Assembly (NCBI GenBank): GCA_964645045.1
Contig: CAZXYZ010000057.1
Coordinates: forward strand, 3,731-67,730
DNA from: Anammoximicrobium sp964645045
GTDB lineage: Bacteria; Planctomycetota; Planctomycetia; Pirellulales; Pirellulaceae
Length of the DNA: 64,000 nucleotides
Reading direction: 5' to 3'
This document shows positions 1-15,000 of this stretch, in pieces (position 1 is the first letter of the stretch; each line of letters starts with the position of its first letter). Below the pieces are notes generated by a model that made no database searches, was not told the origin of the DNA, and saw only the letters and a program-made list of their open reading frames with translations. Both the position numbers and the translations under genes were made by a program.

Positions 1-3000
1 GCCAGATCGTCCAGCGAGCCGTTGCCTTCCAGGCTGAGGAAATTCAGCGCCAGCGTCAGTTGGACCGTCCGGCCGTCGTTCAGGACCAGTTCCAACTGCA
101 GCGGCACGGACGCGGGCGGGATGCCGTCGCTCAGCAGCTGGGCGTCGGCCGGCCGCCCGCCCGTCAGCAACAGTTGCAGCGTCCCTTGCTCGCGGCCGTC
201 GAAGCCCAGCGCCGCGAAGGGCCCGATCGCCAGTCCGATCAAGTCGGGATCCTGGTCGGCGACAAAGCGGAGCACCGGCGGCTCGCCGTCGTACGCAACC
301 TCCGCCCGGATCGCCGCCGGATCCAGGCCGTTGGCCGGCAACTGCTCCTGCAACGCCGCGTCGAGGTCTTCGGCCAGTTGGCCGATGTCGGTGTTTTCGC
401 CCGTTGGCGGCACCTGCACCACAACCGTCTGTTGCTCGCCGCCGATGCGGGTCACGGTCAGCTGCAGGGTCAATCCCCGGTCGAAGGTCAGTTGCGGCAC
501 GTCGCTGGCCGTCAGGTTGACGTGCGGCACGGCCTGCGCGTTGTCGTCAAAGCCCATGTCCGCCCCGCCCTCGATGCGCAGTTGGACGAAGCCGGATTGG
601 CCCAGGAACAGGAGCCGGTCACCGTCGGGCACGGCTTGAATCGCCGTGCCGGCGTAGCCGTTGTCGGTCAGCCACGCGCCCAGGTGACTGTTGATGTCGC
701 CGCTAAAGGCAGCCCAACCGCCCCCGCTGTCGTTGTTGTCGCGGAGCTGTTCCAGCGTCAGATTGACCGGGATGTTCACCGCCGTGCCGTCCGGCTCGAC
801 TCCGACCAGCCCAAACGCGTAATCGGCCGCTGGCCGGCCGCTGGCGGGGCCGTCGTTCGCGCCGACCAGTGTCGCCGTGCCAGGGACCGCCGTCAAGTTG
901 TACGCCGACGTGACCGCCAGGTCCTTCACCTTCGTCGTGCCCGCTTCGGTCCCGTCCGTCCGCCACAGCTCCAGCTTGTTCAAGCCGGGGTTGGCCGTAA
1001 AGTACAGCACGCCGCCCACGTCGACCAGATTGCTCGGATTCGAGGCGCCGGCCCCGGGCAGCAGGTCGCGGACCAGACGCGTGCCGTCGACCGTCCCGTC
1101 CGTGGTCCACAACTCGTTGCCGATGCCGTCGACATAGCCCGTGAAGTACATCCGCCCGCCGGACGCCGTCAGGTTGCTGACGCCGGTCGGGGCCGGCCGC
1201 GGCGCCACCGCACCGGGCACGTCCAGGACCAGCCGGGCTTGGCCCACCGCGTCCGGGTTGCCGACGAAATCGAGGAACCGGCCGAGATCGAATTCCAGAA
1301 TCGCGCCGCTGACGACCTGGGCGTTGACCGCATACTGCCGGCTGTCGGTGCGGTACGGCTTCCGCGCTACGCCCGGTTGCACGTTGCCGGCCGCGCCCTG
1401 GATGCCGCCCAGGAACTGGACCGTGCCGCCGCCGCTGACGTAGCCGATCGCGCCCCGGTTGTCGGCCGTCGCCGAGCCGTCCTTCCAGCCCAGGTAATAG
1501 CCGCTGCCCACGGCGTCGCTGCCGGAGGTCAAACCGAAATCGAACGCCAGGCCTTCGTTCGGCCGCAGGCTGCGCGTCGTGCCGATGCCCGTGATCTCGT
1601 ACCGCCCCTCCACGTCCCGCCGGAAGATCACGGGCGTCACGTCGCGCGTCGTGCCCGCGGTGAAATTGCCGCCGTAGGCCGACCAGCGGACGATTCGCCC
1701 GGCTTGGTAGAAAGCCGGTCCGGCGTACAGGCCGCCGGACGTCGCCTCCACGGCGCTGGCGGCGAACAAGTCGCCGCCGACGGTCTGCGGCGCAGCGGCC
1801 GTCACGGTGGGTTCGTCAACGGCGGGCCCGTTGATGCCTGCGGCTTCGATGAACTGCTGCCGCGCGCCCGGCGTGACGCGGATAAAACTGCCCGGCTGGC
1901 CGTCGCCCAGCGTCACGAAGCGGAACCAGCGTTCGTTCACGCCCGCGGTCATGGTAAAGTCGGTCGTGTCCGGAACCCCGTCGCCGTCGTAATCGTTCCG
2001 GAAGATCTCCGCCCGGCCCGTGCCGCGGTCGACCAGGTAGTCGCCGCTGCCGGTGATCGTCAGGTTCGTCAGGTCGACGATCTGGTCGCCCGGCGGCAGT
2101 CCCGGCGGCGCCGAAGCCCCGTAGACCACGAACACCTTGCCCGCGCCCGGCGTCAGGATCGTCGTCACGGCGTCGGAGCCGGGGGCCCCGGCCAGGATCT
2201 CGTCCATCCGGTCGCCGTTCAGGTCCACGCCGGGCTCGGCCGGCAAGACGCCGAAGCGGTCGAACTCGAACTCGCCGCGGATCGCCGAGTTGGCGTCGCT
2301 CAGGTACGCATCGCGGCCCCGCTCGGCGATCGAAAACAGCACGTAGACCGTGCCCCGCTCGTCCACGTCCAGCAGGGCCGTCGAGCCGGCCGCCGTCAGC
2401 GTCCGGTACGGCTCGCCCACGATCAGGTCGGACACGCCGTCGCCGTTCAGGTCGCCGGCCGTCGCCTGCAACACGCCGTGCTGGACAAACCCCTCGGGGA
2501 TGCTGCCCGCATCGTCGCGCCGGACGGTGATCCAGGCGTCGTCGCCGCGGAGGATTGGCGCGTTGCCGCCCCAGCCCGGCCGGCCGTTGAAGATCAACAG
2601 ACCGCCTTCGCGCGTCAGCGGCCCGGCGCGGCCTTCCGCCGTGCGGGCGACGGCGAAGTCGTCGTAGCCGTCGCCGTTCAAATCGCCCAGCGCGGCCGCG
2701 CCGCCGGCCAGCGAAATGTCCTGGATGATCAGGTCGCTGTCGTCGTCCAGCAGGATGCCGTGGCCGCCGCCCGTCCGGCCCGTGACCAGGTAGGCGCGGC
2801 CGATGTGCGGCAGCGACGGATCGGAAAAGACCGCGTAGTCCGGGTCCCGGAACAGCACGTCATCCAACCCGTCGCCGTTCACGTCGCCCACCACCATCGC
2901 CCGCACGCTCCGGCCGTTTTCCAGCGTGCCGGCGACGGTCGCGTTGAGGAATTCCTCGGCGACCGCCTGGCGATCCGAATCATCCCACGCAATCACCGCC

Positions 3001-6000
3001 TCCAGGTCCGTGCCGAAGGTGAACAGCCGGTTGCCCGCGGTGTCGATGGCAGTCCACAGGGATTCGCCGGAGACGATGAAGCCGTTGAACACGCCGCTCG
3101 GATACGTCAGCAGCACGTCGGCCAGGCCGTCGTCGTCCCAATTCAGCGTGGCCAGATCGAGTTGCTCGGTGACGATCCCGCCGCCGCCCGTAAAGTGCAT
3201 CTGCCGCACACGGTTCTGGTCCTGGGCGTCCGCCACCAGGTTGACCCAATCGCGGTCGATGTAGCCGGGCAGTTCGAGCCCGCCGGCCGCGCCGCCCATG
3301 AGGACGGTGAGCACCGCGTCGCTGCCGCCCGCGCCGTCCTGGCGCATAAACACCAGGTCCGTCTTGCCGTCCCCGCTGACGTCGCCCATCCGCATGGCCG
3401 GCCGGCCGACGTCGGCGTCGATCACGAAATCGGCTTCCTCCCGCACGTCGGTCACATCGTCCAGCACGACCGGCCCCAGCAGCACGTAGGTCGCGTCCTG
3501 ACCGTAGACCAGCAAGTCCGGTTCGCGGTCGCCGTTGAAGTCGGCCAGTGGGACCGCGCCCGACAGCGCCTCGTCCTCGGCCGCCCCGCGGAGCCCGAAC
3601 GCATCGCGGGCCGCCGGATTGGCGTCGGCCGTCACGTTGACGCCCGGAATGTCGCGCGGCCCGAAATCGGGCGCGATGGGCGTGGCGAGTTCCAGCTGGA
3701 AGAAGTCCGGCTCGACCGCCGTTTCCGCGGCCGCCGCGCCGGGGTCGGCCGCGGCCAAGCCGGTCCCTTCGTACAGCCGCAGGGCGTCGCCGGCCGGCCC
3801 CGTCACGGCCAACCGCGCGTAGCTCGCGCCGTCCTGCTCGAACGTGCCCAGCGGGCCGAAGAACAGGACTTGCGGCTGCGTCGTGCCGGGCGCCACGTGG
3901 CTGGCCCGGCCCGGCTCGATGACCATGTCGGCGGCGACCGCCAGGCGGGCCGCCAACTCGCTGCGGCTCTCCCGCACGCCGTTCTCCGCGTCCGTGACGC
4001 GGGCCCCGAAGTACACCGCCAGGGCCTGATGCTCCAGGGTGCTCCGCTGATTCAGCCGGCTGCCGGTCAGCAGCACCGCCGAGCCCAGGTCGGCGGCGCC
4101 GTCGCCGTCGAAATCGCCGATGGGCCGGTAGCGGCCGGCGGGCAACTCGATCGCGCCGCCGGCGGCGACCGCGTTGGCCACCGGGCCTCCGGCCAGGCCG
4201 CTGCCGCCGAAGAGGACGTAGCTGGCCGCACCGCCCGTGCTCAGCAAGTCGGGCGTGCCGTCCCCGTCCACGTCGCCGGCGCCGTACACGGCGGGGCCGA
4301 AGCTGCCGCTGAACGTGACTTGCAGCGCCGGGCCCGCCAGGTCCGCGCCGCCCGCAAAGACGCGGACGGCGGCGCCGTCGGCCACCGCAAAGTCGGCGCG
4401 CCCGTCGCGGTCAAAGTCGCCCAAGCCGGCGACCGCGCCCGAACCGGGCAGCGAAAATGCCGGCGTGCCGGTGAACCGCTGCGTGTCCGGGTCGGTCTGC
4501 AGCAGCCAATTCTGCCGCGGCCGGCCGGAGTACACCAGCGTCTCGCCCGCCGCCGAAATCACCAGGTCGTCCCGGCCCGGCCCGCCGGCCTCGTCCGCCT
4601 GGACGACGTTCTCCAGCGGGATGAAGTCAAAGTCGTTGCCGCCCGCCGGGTCCCAGCCCAGATAGACGTAGCCGAAGTCGTCCGCCTGGAAGTAGTCCAG
4701 CACGATCTCGTGGTAGCCCTCGCCCAGCGTCAACGTGTGCGTGCTGACGATCGCGTCGGGGAAGCCGCTGTTGTCGGCGTCCACCGCCGTCCGATCGGCC
4801 TCGATCACCGGATTGCCGTCGACGCTCAGACGGTGCCCGTCGTCGCTGATCACGATCAAGGACACGCTGCCCGACGCCGCATCCCCCGGCGGGTCGAAAA
4901 ACAACTGGCCGCGCCAGCGGACGGCGAAGTTCTCCTGGTACGCCGGCAGCGCCAAGGCCGGATTGCCGCTGGTGAAACCGTCGACCGCATCGACCGTCAT
5001 GCCCCCGGTCACGAGGCCCGTATCCAGCCGCGTCAACGCCGGGCCGAAGCCCTGCACGGCGGCCGGTTCGCCGGCCCCGGTGATGGCCGGCGGAAGCGGG
5101 CCGTCAAAGTCCGTCGCCAGGACGGTCGTTCCCGTGCCGGCGTCGGAGACGCGGACCTGCAGATTGTCCAAGGCCCACGATTCGTCGCCGCCGCCCGCGT
5201 AGTTCGAACCGTGGCCGTAGATGCGGATCTCGGCCGTGCCGCCCGTGTGCGGGATCCCCGCGATCACCCCCGGACCCGTCAGGTCGTACAGCGAATCGGC
5301 GGCCGCGCCGAAGCCCAAGTCGCCGGCCCGCAGCTTCACGCCCGGCCCGGCATAGCTCTGCGCGCCGCCCACATTCGAGAACGTCTCGTCGAAGACCAGC
5401 GTCCCGTCCACCTCGATCCGCAGCGCATCCGGCCCGTGGACCGCGTCGCTGCCGTCCCAGCCGCCGATCAGCGCCAGCACGAACCCCAGCTCCAGGCTGT
5501 CGTGCGCGGGCAGGTCCGTCAGCGTGATCACCGTCGCGTCGCCCGCGTCCCCCGCGTTGTGCAGGAAACTGCCGTCCACAAAGCTCGGGATGCGGTCCAA
5601 AACGGACGTGTCCAGATAATCGTAGTAGCTGCCGATCAGCCCCTGCGCCGACACGGCCGCGACGTTCTCCACGCCCGCCGCTTGGACCGTGGCCGGGCCC
5701 AACACCGGGAAGAAAAGGTCTCGGTCGGTCGCGACGTTCAGCACGCCCCGCGCGTCGCGGAACAGCACGTCGGCCGGCACGACTTGCTTGGTGACGCTGC
5801 CCGGCTTCCGCCAGCTCAACGTCACGCCCGCCGCGCCGTAGTTCTCGAACATCGTCACCTGCAGGTTGTGGTAACCGGCCTCCAGTTGGACCGCGCCGGA
5901 CTTCTCCAGTTCGGCGTGCAAACCGTCGTTGTCGACGATCGTGTTGCCGCCGATCGTCAGGCGGCTGCCGTCGTCGCTGCGGAGATAGAACGTGTACGTG

Positions 6001-9000
6001 CCGGCCTGTTCGATGTAGATCTGCCCGGTCCACCGCACGGCGAACCGGTCGTTCAACTCGGAGAATCCCGCGAAGCCGGGGCCGCTGGTCAGCGGAAAGG
6101 CGATCTGCGCGTCGGTCCGCGTATGGTTCGGCGTCAGCAGGTCGAAATCGATCTGGTCGAGGTCCGTCGCCGTCGAGTACCAGGGCAGCACGAAGTACTC
6201 GCCCACCAGGCCCTGGTCCGCGCCCTCCAGCGCCCCGCTGCTCCAGTCGCTCCGGCCGAACAGGACGTACACGCCCTGCTTGCTCATCTCCGCGGCCTTC
6301 GTGACGCTGATCGCCACGTCGGCCAGGCCGTCGCCGTCCAGGTCGCCGGCCGGTGTGATGATGCTGCGGTCCTGCGAGTTGGCGCCCAGCATCGGGGCCG
6401 GCAGCTCGATCGTCACCGCCGGCATGGCCGCGTTCAGGTCCAAGCCGGCCGCGGAGCCGAATGCGATCCGGGCGAACGTCCGCGGATGGTTCAAGTCGGC
6501 CAGGTTGACGAGGTTGTCCCGCACGGACACAATCGCGTCCTCGTAACCGTCGCCGTTGATGTCGCCCAGCGCGATCATCACCGGCTGGCCGGACAACTCG
6601 ACCGCCGAATACGTCTGCGACGCTTCGGCGGCCGAAACGTGCAGCGTCTGGCCCAGCGTGCCGCCGAACTTGATCCGGTACTCGCCCGGTCCGAACGGCA
6701 CGATCAGGTTGTCGGTCCCGCGGCGGTCGGCGACCGCCACCAAGTTCGGCGTCAACGTCCCGCGGAGCGTGCCGTGCAGCAGGTTCGCCGTCAGATCGCG
6801 GACCTGGTCCCCGCTTCGCAACAGGTCGGCGTCGGTCTGGTCCTCCAACCGCCAGTAGCCCTGCAGGCCGGTCTCGTCGCCTTCCAGCACCCGGTTGTAG
6901 GTGTCCTGGATTTCGGTCGCCGTGCGGGCCACGTTCCACACGCGGACTTCGTCCAGGCGGCCGTTGAAGATCTGGTACGTGTCGCTCAGCCGCCCGCCGC
7001 CGATCCGCAGGTCGTTCTGCGCCAGGTCAAAGTCGCCCAGTGTGGCGAAGCCGATGTTCGCCAAGTCGTCGGCCTGGGCGCCGTTGACGTAGGTCGTGAC
7101 GTGGCCCTGGTCGAACACGACGGCCACGTGCGTCCACTGGTCCAGCGGCGCCGTCGCGGCCGTCATGTGCCAGCCCCACCCCGCGCCGCCGGGTCCGGCG
7201 AACGAAAAGGCGATGCGGCCGTCGTTGAAGCGGCCCACGACGTATTCGCCGTCCTTGTTGATGATCGTCCCCACCCCGTTGGAGCCGTCGCCCGCCGGGT
7301 TGATCCACGCTTCCAGCGTGACCCGTTCGGTCATGGTCAGCGCCGCGCGTGGCGGCACGGTCACGAAATCGGTGGTCCCGTTCAATTGCAGCGACAGGCC
7401 GCGTTCGGCGTCCGGTTCGCCCGGCCGGGCGGCGACCTGGTTGGTAACTTGCAGCAGGTAATAATCCGGCACGCCGGAGAACCGTTCGCGCGGGATCAGA
7501 CTGAGGCCCGCGCCCGGATCGGTGTCCTCCGCCGGGTACAGGTACGCAATCAGCCGGTCGTCCGTTTCCTGCACGCCGCCTTCCACGGAGACCAGCGTCA
7601 CGACCGACACCATGCCGGAGTCCAGCACCGCGCCGGCCGCGCCGCCGAACTGCAACTGGGCCTCGGCGGCCGGGATCACGTACCAATCGTCGCTGTCGCC
7701 CAGATGGAAGTTCAGCCGGTCGACGATGCTGCCGGCCCGCACGGCGGGCAGCGTCGCCGCAAACGGGGCAAAGTCGTTGCGGCTGGGCACGCCGTTGACG
7801 TTCGTGAACTCGAAGCGGTCCGGCTGCAGCAGCGTGTTGCCGGCCAGCAGGTCCGCGCCCGGCCCGCCGGTGATCTTGTCATTGCCGCCGCCGCCCATGA
7901 TCAGGTCGGCCCCGTCGCCGCCGTCGAGGACGTCGTCGTAGGCGCCGCCGAACAGCCGGTCGTTGCCGTCGCCGCCGCGGATCGTCAGCGCGGCCGCCAG
8001 GAAACCACGCTGTTCCAGATCGCCGGGATCGAAGCCCCACTCGCTGACCACCCCGGGGAACAGGTACTCGGGATCGGCGTGGACCACGTCGTCGCCGGCC
8101 CGCGTGTCGATCTCCAGACGCTCGACGTGGACCGTCTGGAAGAAGGCAAAGTCCTGCAGCAGCAGCGGCTGGCCGCTGATCAGCGCCGCGAACTTCAGCT
8201 GCGTCAAGGCCGTGTTCGGCTGGCCGTTCACGGCCTCCTCGGCCCGGAATTCCAATTGGGCGCCGGCTGTCGCCAGCCGCAGCACGCCGTCCGGGTACTC
8301 GACGAAGATCCGGCCTTCCGCCGCCGTGCCCGCGAAGGTCATGTCGAGCGCCGCCCGCAAGTCGTCCGCCAGATCAGCGATGCTGGCGTTGGCCACATCC
8401 GGCGTCACGGTGACGGTCCGCGTGACTTGCGTGCCGTCGCCGCCGATCCAGGTCAGGTCGAAGACGGCGGCCCGATCGAGCCACCCGTTCTCCACGGCGC
8501 GCGAATCGGCGGAGATCGCCTCGCCGTCCGGCGCGAACTGCTGGTTGGCCACGTCCCATTGCAGCGACGTGAATTCGTAACGGTGCAGGAACCGGTTCCA
8601 GCGGACCGCCACGCTGTCCGGCACCGGCCGGCCTAGCCGGTCGTAGTCGCCGCCCAGGTACAGGACGCGGTCGTCGCCCGTGCCGCCGTCGAAGCGGTCG
8701 GTCAGCGTTGGGATGTAGGTCTCGGTCGTGCCTTTGATGAACGGCAGGCCGTCGGTCAGAATCTGGAACGTGTCGTCGCCTTCGCCGCCGAACAGCAGGT
8801 CCTCGGCCTGCCGGTCCAGCCCGCCGGTCAGCACGTCGTTGCCGGCCTGGCCGAAAATCCAGTCCTCGCCCGCCCCGCCTTGCAGGACGTCGTGGCCGGC
8901 GCCGCCCAGGATCACGTCCCGCCGCACTAGGTCGGTGCGCGTCGAGTAGCCGGTCGCGACCGGCTCGGCGGCGTCGATCTGCAGCGTCAGGTCGTAGACC

Positions 9001-12000
9001 GTCGGCACGCTGTTGTTCGACAGGACCTTCAGCAGGTACTCGCCCGCCGCCAGATTCGGAATCGGCAGCACGCCCTGCCGCTTGCCCGACAGGTCGAGCA
9101 CCGCGTGGCCCAGGTAACGGCGCTCGTCGATGGCCGGCGTCGTCGGATCGTCGCCGATGCCGACGTGCGCGACCAGTTCGTACCGGGCCGGAGCTCCCAA
9201 GGTGCGAACCCGCACGTAGTAGTCGCCGGCCGGCTTGCCTGCCAGCGCCGCCGTCAGCACTATGTCCGCCGTCTTTTCGGCCTGCCCCAACGAATGGCCG
9301 TCGCCGTCGAACAGTTCCAGCTCCAGCGAGCCGATCGACGTCAGGTCGCCCAGCAGGCTGATCCGGTCGTCCTCGCCCCCGGGCTCGGTCAGCCGGAAGC
9401 GGAACCAATCGAGATCGCCGAGGTCCGCCGGATTGCCCGGGTCCGGACCGCGGTCGACGGTCAGCCCGCGGATGCGGAGCAAGTTTTGGATCGATTGTTC
9501 ATCCTTGAACTCGTAAGCCGTCTGCCGGGTTTCGTTGTCCCCGTCCGCATCGATCTTGTCCTGCGACACCAGCGTGGCGTAGTCGCCGACGCCGGTGGTC
9601 GTGCCGTCGTCGTTGACGCGGTACAGTTCGACCGTCAAGCCGTCCAGGTCGGATGCTCCGGCGGCCAGAATCTGCGCGTCGGCCGCGGCCGGCGCGGACA
9701 GGGTGAACCGATACCAATCGACGTCGGCCGGGTTGTCCAGCGTCAGGCCCGTCAGCTTGACGCTCTCCGCCAGCCCGTCTTCGCCTCCGATCCGGTGCGC
9801 GTACTCGGGCAGATCGTTCCGCACGTTCAGATCGGCCGTGTCGACCAGGATGCTGTTCCCGCTGGAGATGCGGACCAGGTCGTCGCCGGCGCCGGCGTCG
9901 ATCCAGACGGTCTTCTGTACGGTCGGCCCGACGTAGACCTGATCGTTCCCGTCCAAGGCATCCACCAGGATCACCTCGAAGTCGGCCTCCGGCGGCAGCA
10001 GGCTTTCTTCCAGGGAAAGCCGGTCGAAGGCCAGATGTTCCAGTTCGCTCTGCAACGCGCGTTTCTGATCGTCGGTCAACGTATTGGCGACATAGCTCGC
10101 CGGCGTGTCTTCGGCATTGACGACCTGCTCGATCGCGAACGTCAGGTCCTCCGGATTCCAAACCGGATTGCCGTCCTCGTCGGTCGCCCCGAAATCCAGC
10201 TTCAGTTGCGCGGCGTAGCTGTAGTTCCCGTTGTTGTTCGTCAGCCGCGTGACCAGGTGCTTGTTTCGCAGCGGGCCGGGCTCGGTGACGTAATCGACGG
10301 TGATCACGTCGTCGGCGCCCGTGCCGCTGACGTACCAGACCTGGCCGGTCTCTTGGGCGTACTGCTTCCACTGGTCGCCCAGCACGCCGCCGTCCAGCGA
10401 CTCGAACAGGCTGCCGTCGGCCCGGAACAGCTTGTCGTCGCCGCCGTTGCCGAACAGGAAGCCGACCGTCGTGCCGCCGTACAGTTCGTCGTCCTCTTCC
10501 GAGCCCAGCATCCGGTCCAGGCCCGTGTCCTCCAAGGCGAACAGCGGGGCCGCGGCGTCGGCGTCGTTCAGGCCGTCGCCGTCCAGGTCGCCGTTGTCGT
10601 CCCGCAGCGTGCCGCCGTCGCCGGTGAACACGCCGAACTGCCGCAGCCGCAGGGCGATCGTCGCCCCGTTGGCGGTCGTCGTCAGCGTGAAATACGACTG
10701 GCCGCTGGACAGCACGGTGCCGGCGTCCACGAGTCCGCACAGCGGGCTGGCGGCGAGCTTGTCGCCGATCAGGCTGACCAACTCGCTCGGCGTATCGACC
10801 CCGGTCTGGTTGGCTTCGGCCGCCGTGACCGTCAGCGGCATTTCCTCGCCGCCATTGACTTGCACGGCGAAGTGCAGGTCGGCGCGCAGCGTGATGTCGG
10901 CCGGCAGCGGCGCGTAGCCCTTCAACTGGCCCGGCGTCGTCGGCGTGCCGGTAGCCGTCTGGTCTTTCAGCAGGTGCAACTGGGTGATGATCGGATTCGG
11001 ATCGCGGCTCCACGCGAACAGCTGGTTCTCGCCGGGACCGCCGATCAGATCGTCGGCGCCTTGCCCGCCGAAGATCACATCCTGCTCGCCGGGCGAACCC
11101 GTCGTGCCGCTGTTGCCCCACAAGCGGTCGTTGCCGCCGAAGCCGTACAGCACGTCGCTGCCGTTGCCGCCGTCGATCCGGTCGCGGGCTTCGGTGCCCA
11201 GCAGCACGTCGTCGCCGGGGCCGCCGTCCAGGACGCCCACATAGTCGTCGCTGCGGGCGATCAAGTCGGTCACGTCCAGCTGTTCGACGGCACGGCCGCC
11301 TTGGTCCGTACCGCCTTGCCGGCGGAATTCGATCGTGTCGTCGCCCGACAAGCCGGCGATGCGGAGCTGTTCGACCAGCGGCCGGCCCAGCGTGCCGTCC
11401 GGGTTCAGCGGCGCCCGCCACGGCAGGAAGATATCGCGGGGCGTGGGCGGAACGGGTACGTTCTGTCCGAACGAGAAGTGCAGGATGCCCTGCTCGCGGC
11501 CGTCGTCGCGGCCCGCGGCGGTCTGCCCGATCCGGATCACGTCGTTGACCACCGGCGTGCCCAGTACCAGCAGGATGTCGGTCGCGTTGTCCTCGGCGAT
11601 GTCGCCCCGCAGGTCGTTGCCGTAGTGGCCGTCGATGTTGTCGCCGTACTGGGTGTACAGCGGGCTCACGTCGCCGATGATCAGGTCGATCCCGCCGCCG
11701 CCGTACAACGTGTCGATCCCGTCCTGGCCTTCCAGCCAGTCCGTGTCGCCGCCGCCCCAGATCAAGTCGCCGCCGCCGCCGCCGAAGATCTGGTCCTCGC
11801 CCGTGCCGCCGTGGATTTCATCGGCCGCCCCGCGCGTGTCGGCAAACGGGTTCTGGGCGTACCGCGGGCCGGCCAGGTAATCGCCGTGCAGGTAATCGTT
11901 CCCGCCGTCGCCGAGCAGCGTGTCCTGCCGCACGTTGCCGTAGACCCAGTCGCCGCCCGCGCCTCCGTGCAGTTCGTCGCCCCGCAGCAGGTACTCCGCC

Positions 12001-15000
12001 GCCAGCCCCGGGTCCGAGACCGTCGCCTGGCCCCACGCATACAGGAAGTCGATCCCGTCGCCGCCGAACAGCCGCTGGCCGGTGGTCCGCAGCAACCCGT
12101 AGCCGAAGCGGTAGCTGTCGCCGGCCTGGGGCAGCGGGTTCCAGTTTTCGCGCACGGTCAAGGTCGTGGCGGTATTCGAGGCGATGGTACGAATCTGACC
12201 TTGCCCGGCCCCGCTCAGAATCTCGACATAGTACCCGGCCAGGTCATGCCCCTCGAGCGCAACGGTGGCGAACGCGGCAGTCGCGTCCACCAGCGTGTTG
12301 ACGCCGGCGGGCGCGCTCAACGTGCTGTCCGCCGCATCCGGACGCACCGCGACAGGTTGCCCCACGCCCGTTGGGCCGCCGAACAGGTAGTCGCTGCCGG
12401 CGTCGCCGTACAGCACGTCGATTCCTTCGTCGCCGCGCACTTCCGGGTTCGGCGGCTTGACGCTGTAGTCGCCGCGCAGGTTGTCGTCGCCCGACCCGCC
12501 GCGGACGACGTCGTGGCCCGCGCCGCCTTCGACCTCGTCGTTGCCGATGCCGCCGTCCAGGTAATCGTCGCCCGCGCCCCCGCGGACGAAATCGACCCCG
12601 CCGCCCGCGAACACCCAGTCGCTGTCGGGACCGGCGTCGATGATGTCGTTCATGTCGGGGACGTTGATGTCGGGATCGGCTTTGATGTCGGCGAACTCGG
12701 CGGGCAAGTCGTTGCGGTCCCGGACCTCCGGACTGTTGGCGGGGTCCAGCGCCGTGCCTTCGATCGATTGACCCAGCAGGGCCAGCGGCGTGAGCCGGGC
12801 CGGCACGAAGCCGGTCGGATAGATGGCCTCGTTCGCATCCCATGCGGGCGGGTTGGTGAAGCTGGCGGGGTCGTTCACGTTCAACCCCACCAGGACCAGT
12901 TCTTCCAGACCGCCCATTATCAGGTCGCGGCCGGCCCCGCCCAGGATCGTGTCGTCGCCCAGGCCGCCGATGATCACGTCGTCGCCGCCGCCGCCGTACA
13001 ACCAGTCGGCCTTGGTGCCGCCGTCGATGCGGTCGTGGCCGTCTTCGCCGTAGATCGTGTCGCTGTCGTCGCCGCCTTGGATGTCGTCGTTGCCGTCACC
13101 GCCGTAGATCACGTCGGCGCCGTCACTGGCCACGATCAGGTCGTTGCCGGCGCCGGCGTAGATCACGTCCGCGCCGTAGTCGGTGCGGATTTCGTCATCG
13201 CCGCTGCCGCCGTGGATCGTGTCGGCGCCGTCATCGGCGTGGTTCAAATCCAGGTTGGCCGCGATCAGCCGTTCATTCACCAGCGTGCCGTCGCTGACCT
13301 CGCCGTCCCCGACGAGGATGTTGCTGCCGCCGCTGACGGTGATGGTGTCCGCCCCCGCGTTGCCGCGGATCACGCTGTCGCCCGTGCCGGCCACGATGAC
13401 GTCGTCGCCTTCGGCGCCCAGGATGAAATGATTGCCGTCGCCGGCCGTGATCTGGTCGTTGCCCAGATGGCCGAACAGGCGGCTGTTGCCGTGGCCGACG
13501 ACGATGACGTCGCCCGCCCCGGCCGGGTCGACGGTCATCGGGCTGTTCACGACGCCGTCGCCGTAAACTTCGTGGTTGCCGTCGCCCAACGTAATCTGGT
13601 CCGCATCGCCGCCGCCGTAGACCTGGTGGTTGCCGGCCGCGGCGACGATCACGTCGGCGCCCGCGGCGCCGTGCACGACGTTGTTGCCTTCACCCGCGTC
13701 GATGTGGTCCGCGCCGCCTTGGCCGTAGATCGTGTCGTTGTCGTTCAGGCCGCTGATCGTGTCGCCGCCTTCGGGGCCGGTGCTGTCGCCCGGCTTGTCG
13801 TCGCCGTACACCAGGTTGTTGCCGGCCCCGGCGTAGATCACGTCGGCTCCGCCGCCGCCGTAGATCTTGTCCGGGTCGCTTTCGCCGTGGATCGTGTCGT
13901 CGTCTTCGTCGCCCCAGATTTCGTCGGCGCCCGCGCCGCCGCGGAGCGTGTCCTGCCCGGCGTGGCCGTGGATTTTGTCCTTGCCGTCCTCGCCCCAGAT
14001 CTGGTCGTCGCCGGTCTCACCGGACAGCTGGTCGTCGTCTTCGCCGCCCCAGATTTGGTCGTTGCCGGCCTGGCCGTGGACCACGTCGAAGCCGTTCTCG
14101 GCGCGGATCGTGTCGTTGCCGGCCCCGCCGTCGATAACGTCGTCGCCCTTGCCGCCCCAGAGGCGGTCGTGGCCCTGGTTGCCGTAGATCGTGTCGTTGC
14201 CGCTCTGGCCGCGCGTCGTGTCCTTGATCTCCGCGAAGGCCAGGTAGTTCCCGGCGGAAACCAGCGTCACCGTTACGCCGTCGCCGAAGATCACGTCGTC
14301 GCCCGCCGGGGCCGTGTCCGCGTCGCCGGACGTCGGATCGAGATCGCCGCCGATGCGGTCCGCCCCGCCGCCGCCGACGATAAAGTCATGGCCCGCTCCG
14401 CCGATCACAAAGTCGCTGCCGTCGGTCAACGACGCGGTGGCGGTGACCACCAGCCCGTCCTCGGACAGCTTGCCCTTGTCGGCGAAAATCACGTCGTGGC
14501 CGCCCTTGGCGTCGATCCAGTCCGAGCCGCCTTCGCCGTAGATCACGTCGTCGCCTTCGCTGCCTTCGATGTGGTCGTCGCCTTCGCCGCCTCTGACCAC
14601 GCCGCGGCCGGCGCCCAATCTGATGACGTCGTCGCCGGGACCGCCTTCGACTTCGTACACGATGTTCGGATCGGTGACGCCGGAAAGGTCGATGAGGTCG
14701 TCGCCCTGGCCGCCGAGCGCGATGATCCGCGACGACACTTCGTACTCCTGGGCCATGGCCTCCGTGACGCCCAGGCTGGGCGACCACACTTTCACCTTGC
14801 CCGGACCGGTCGAGACCACGTAGAAATCTTCCGCGATGTCCTGTTCATTGCCCTCCAGCCGCTTGTCGGCAAAGTTGCCCATGTTCACTTGCAGCACGCC
14901 GTCGGACAGTTCGTTGGCCAGCGTCGGGATGCGGGTGAACGGGATGTCGAAATCGACCAGCGTGATCTCCGGCGTGATGTTGAACTCTTTCTCGACTTTA

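Noticed and set aside
5104..12843. Minus-strand frames rich in Arg and Gly (for example 5104-6939 and 9499-11421)
   Set aside because: Shifted-frame shadows of the giant gene; they have the Arg/Gly/Ala bias of out-of-frame high-GC coding and no motif.
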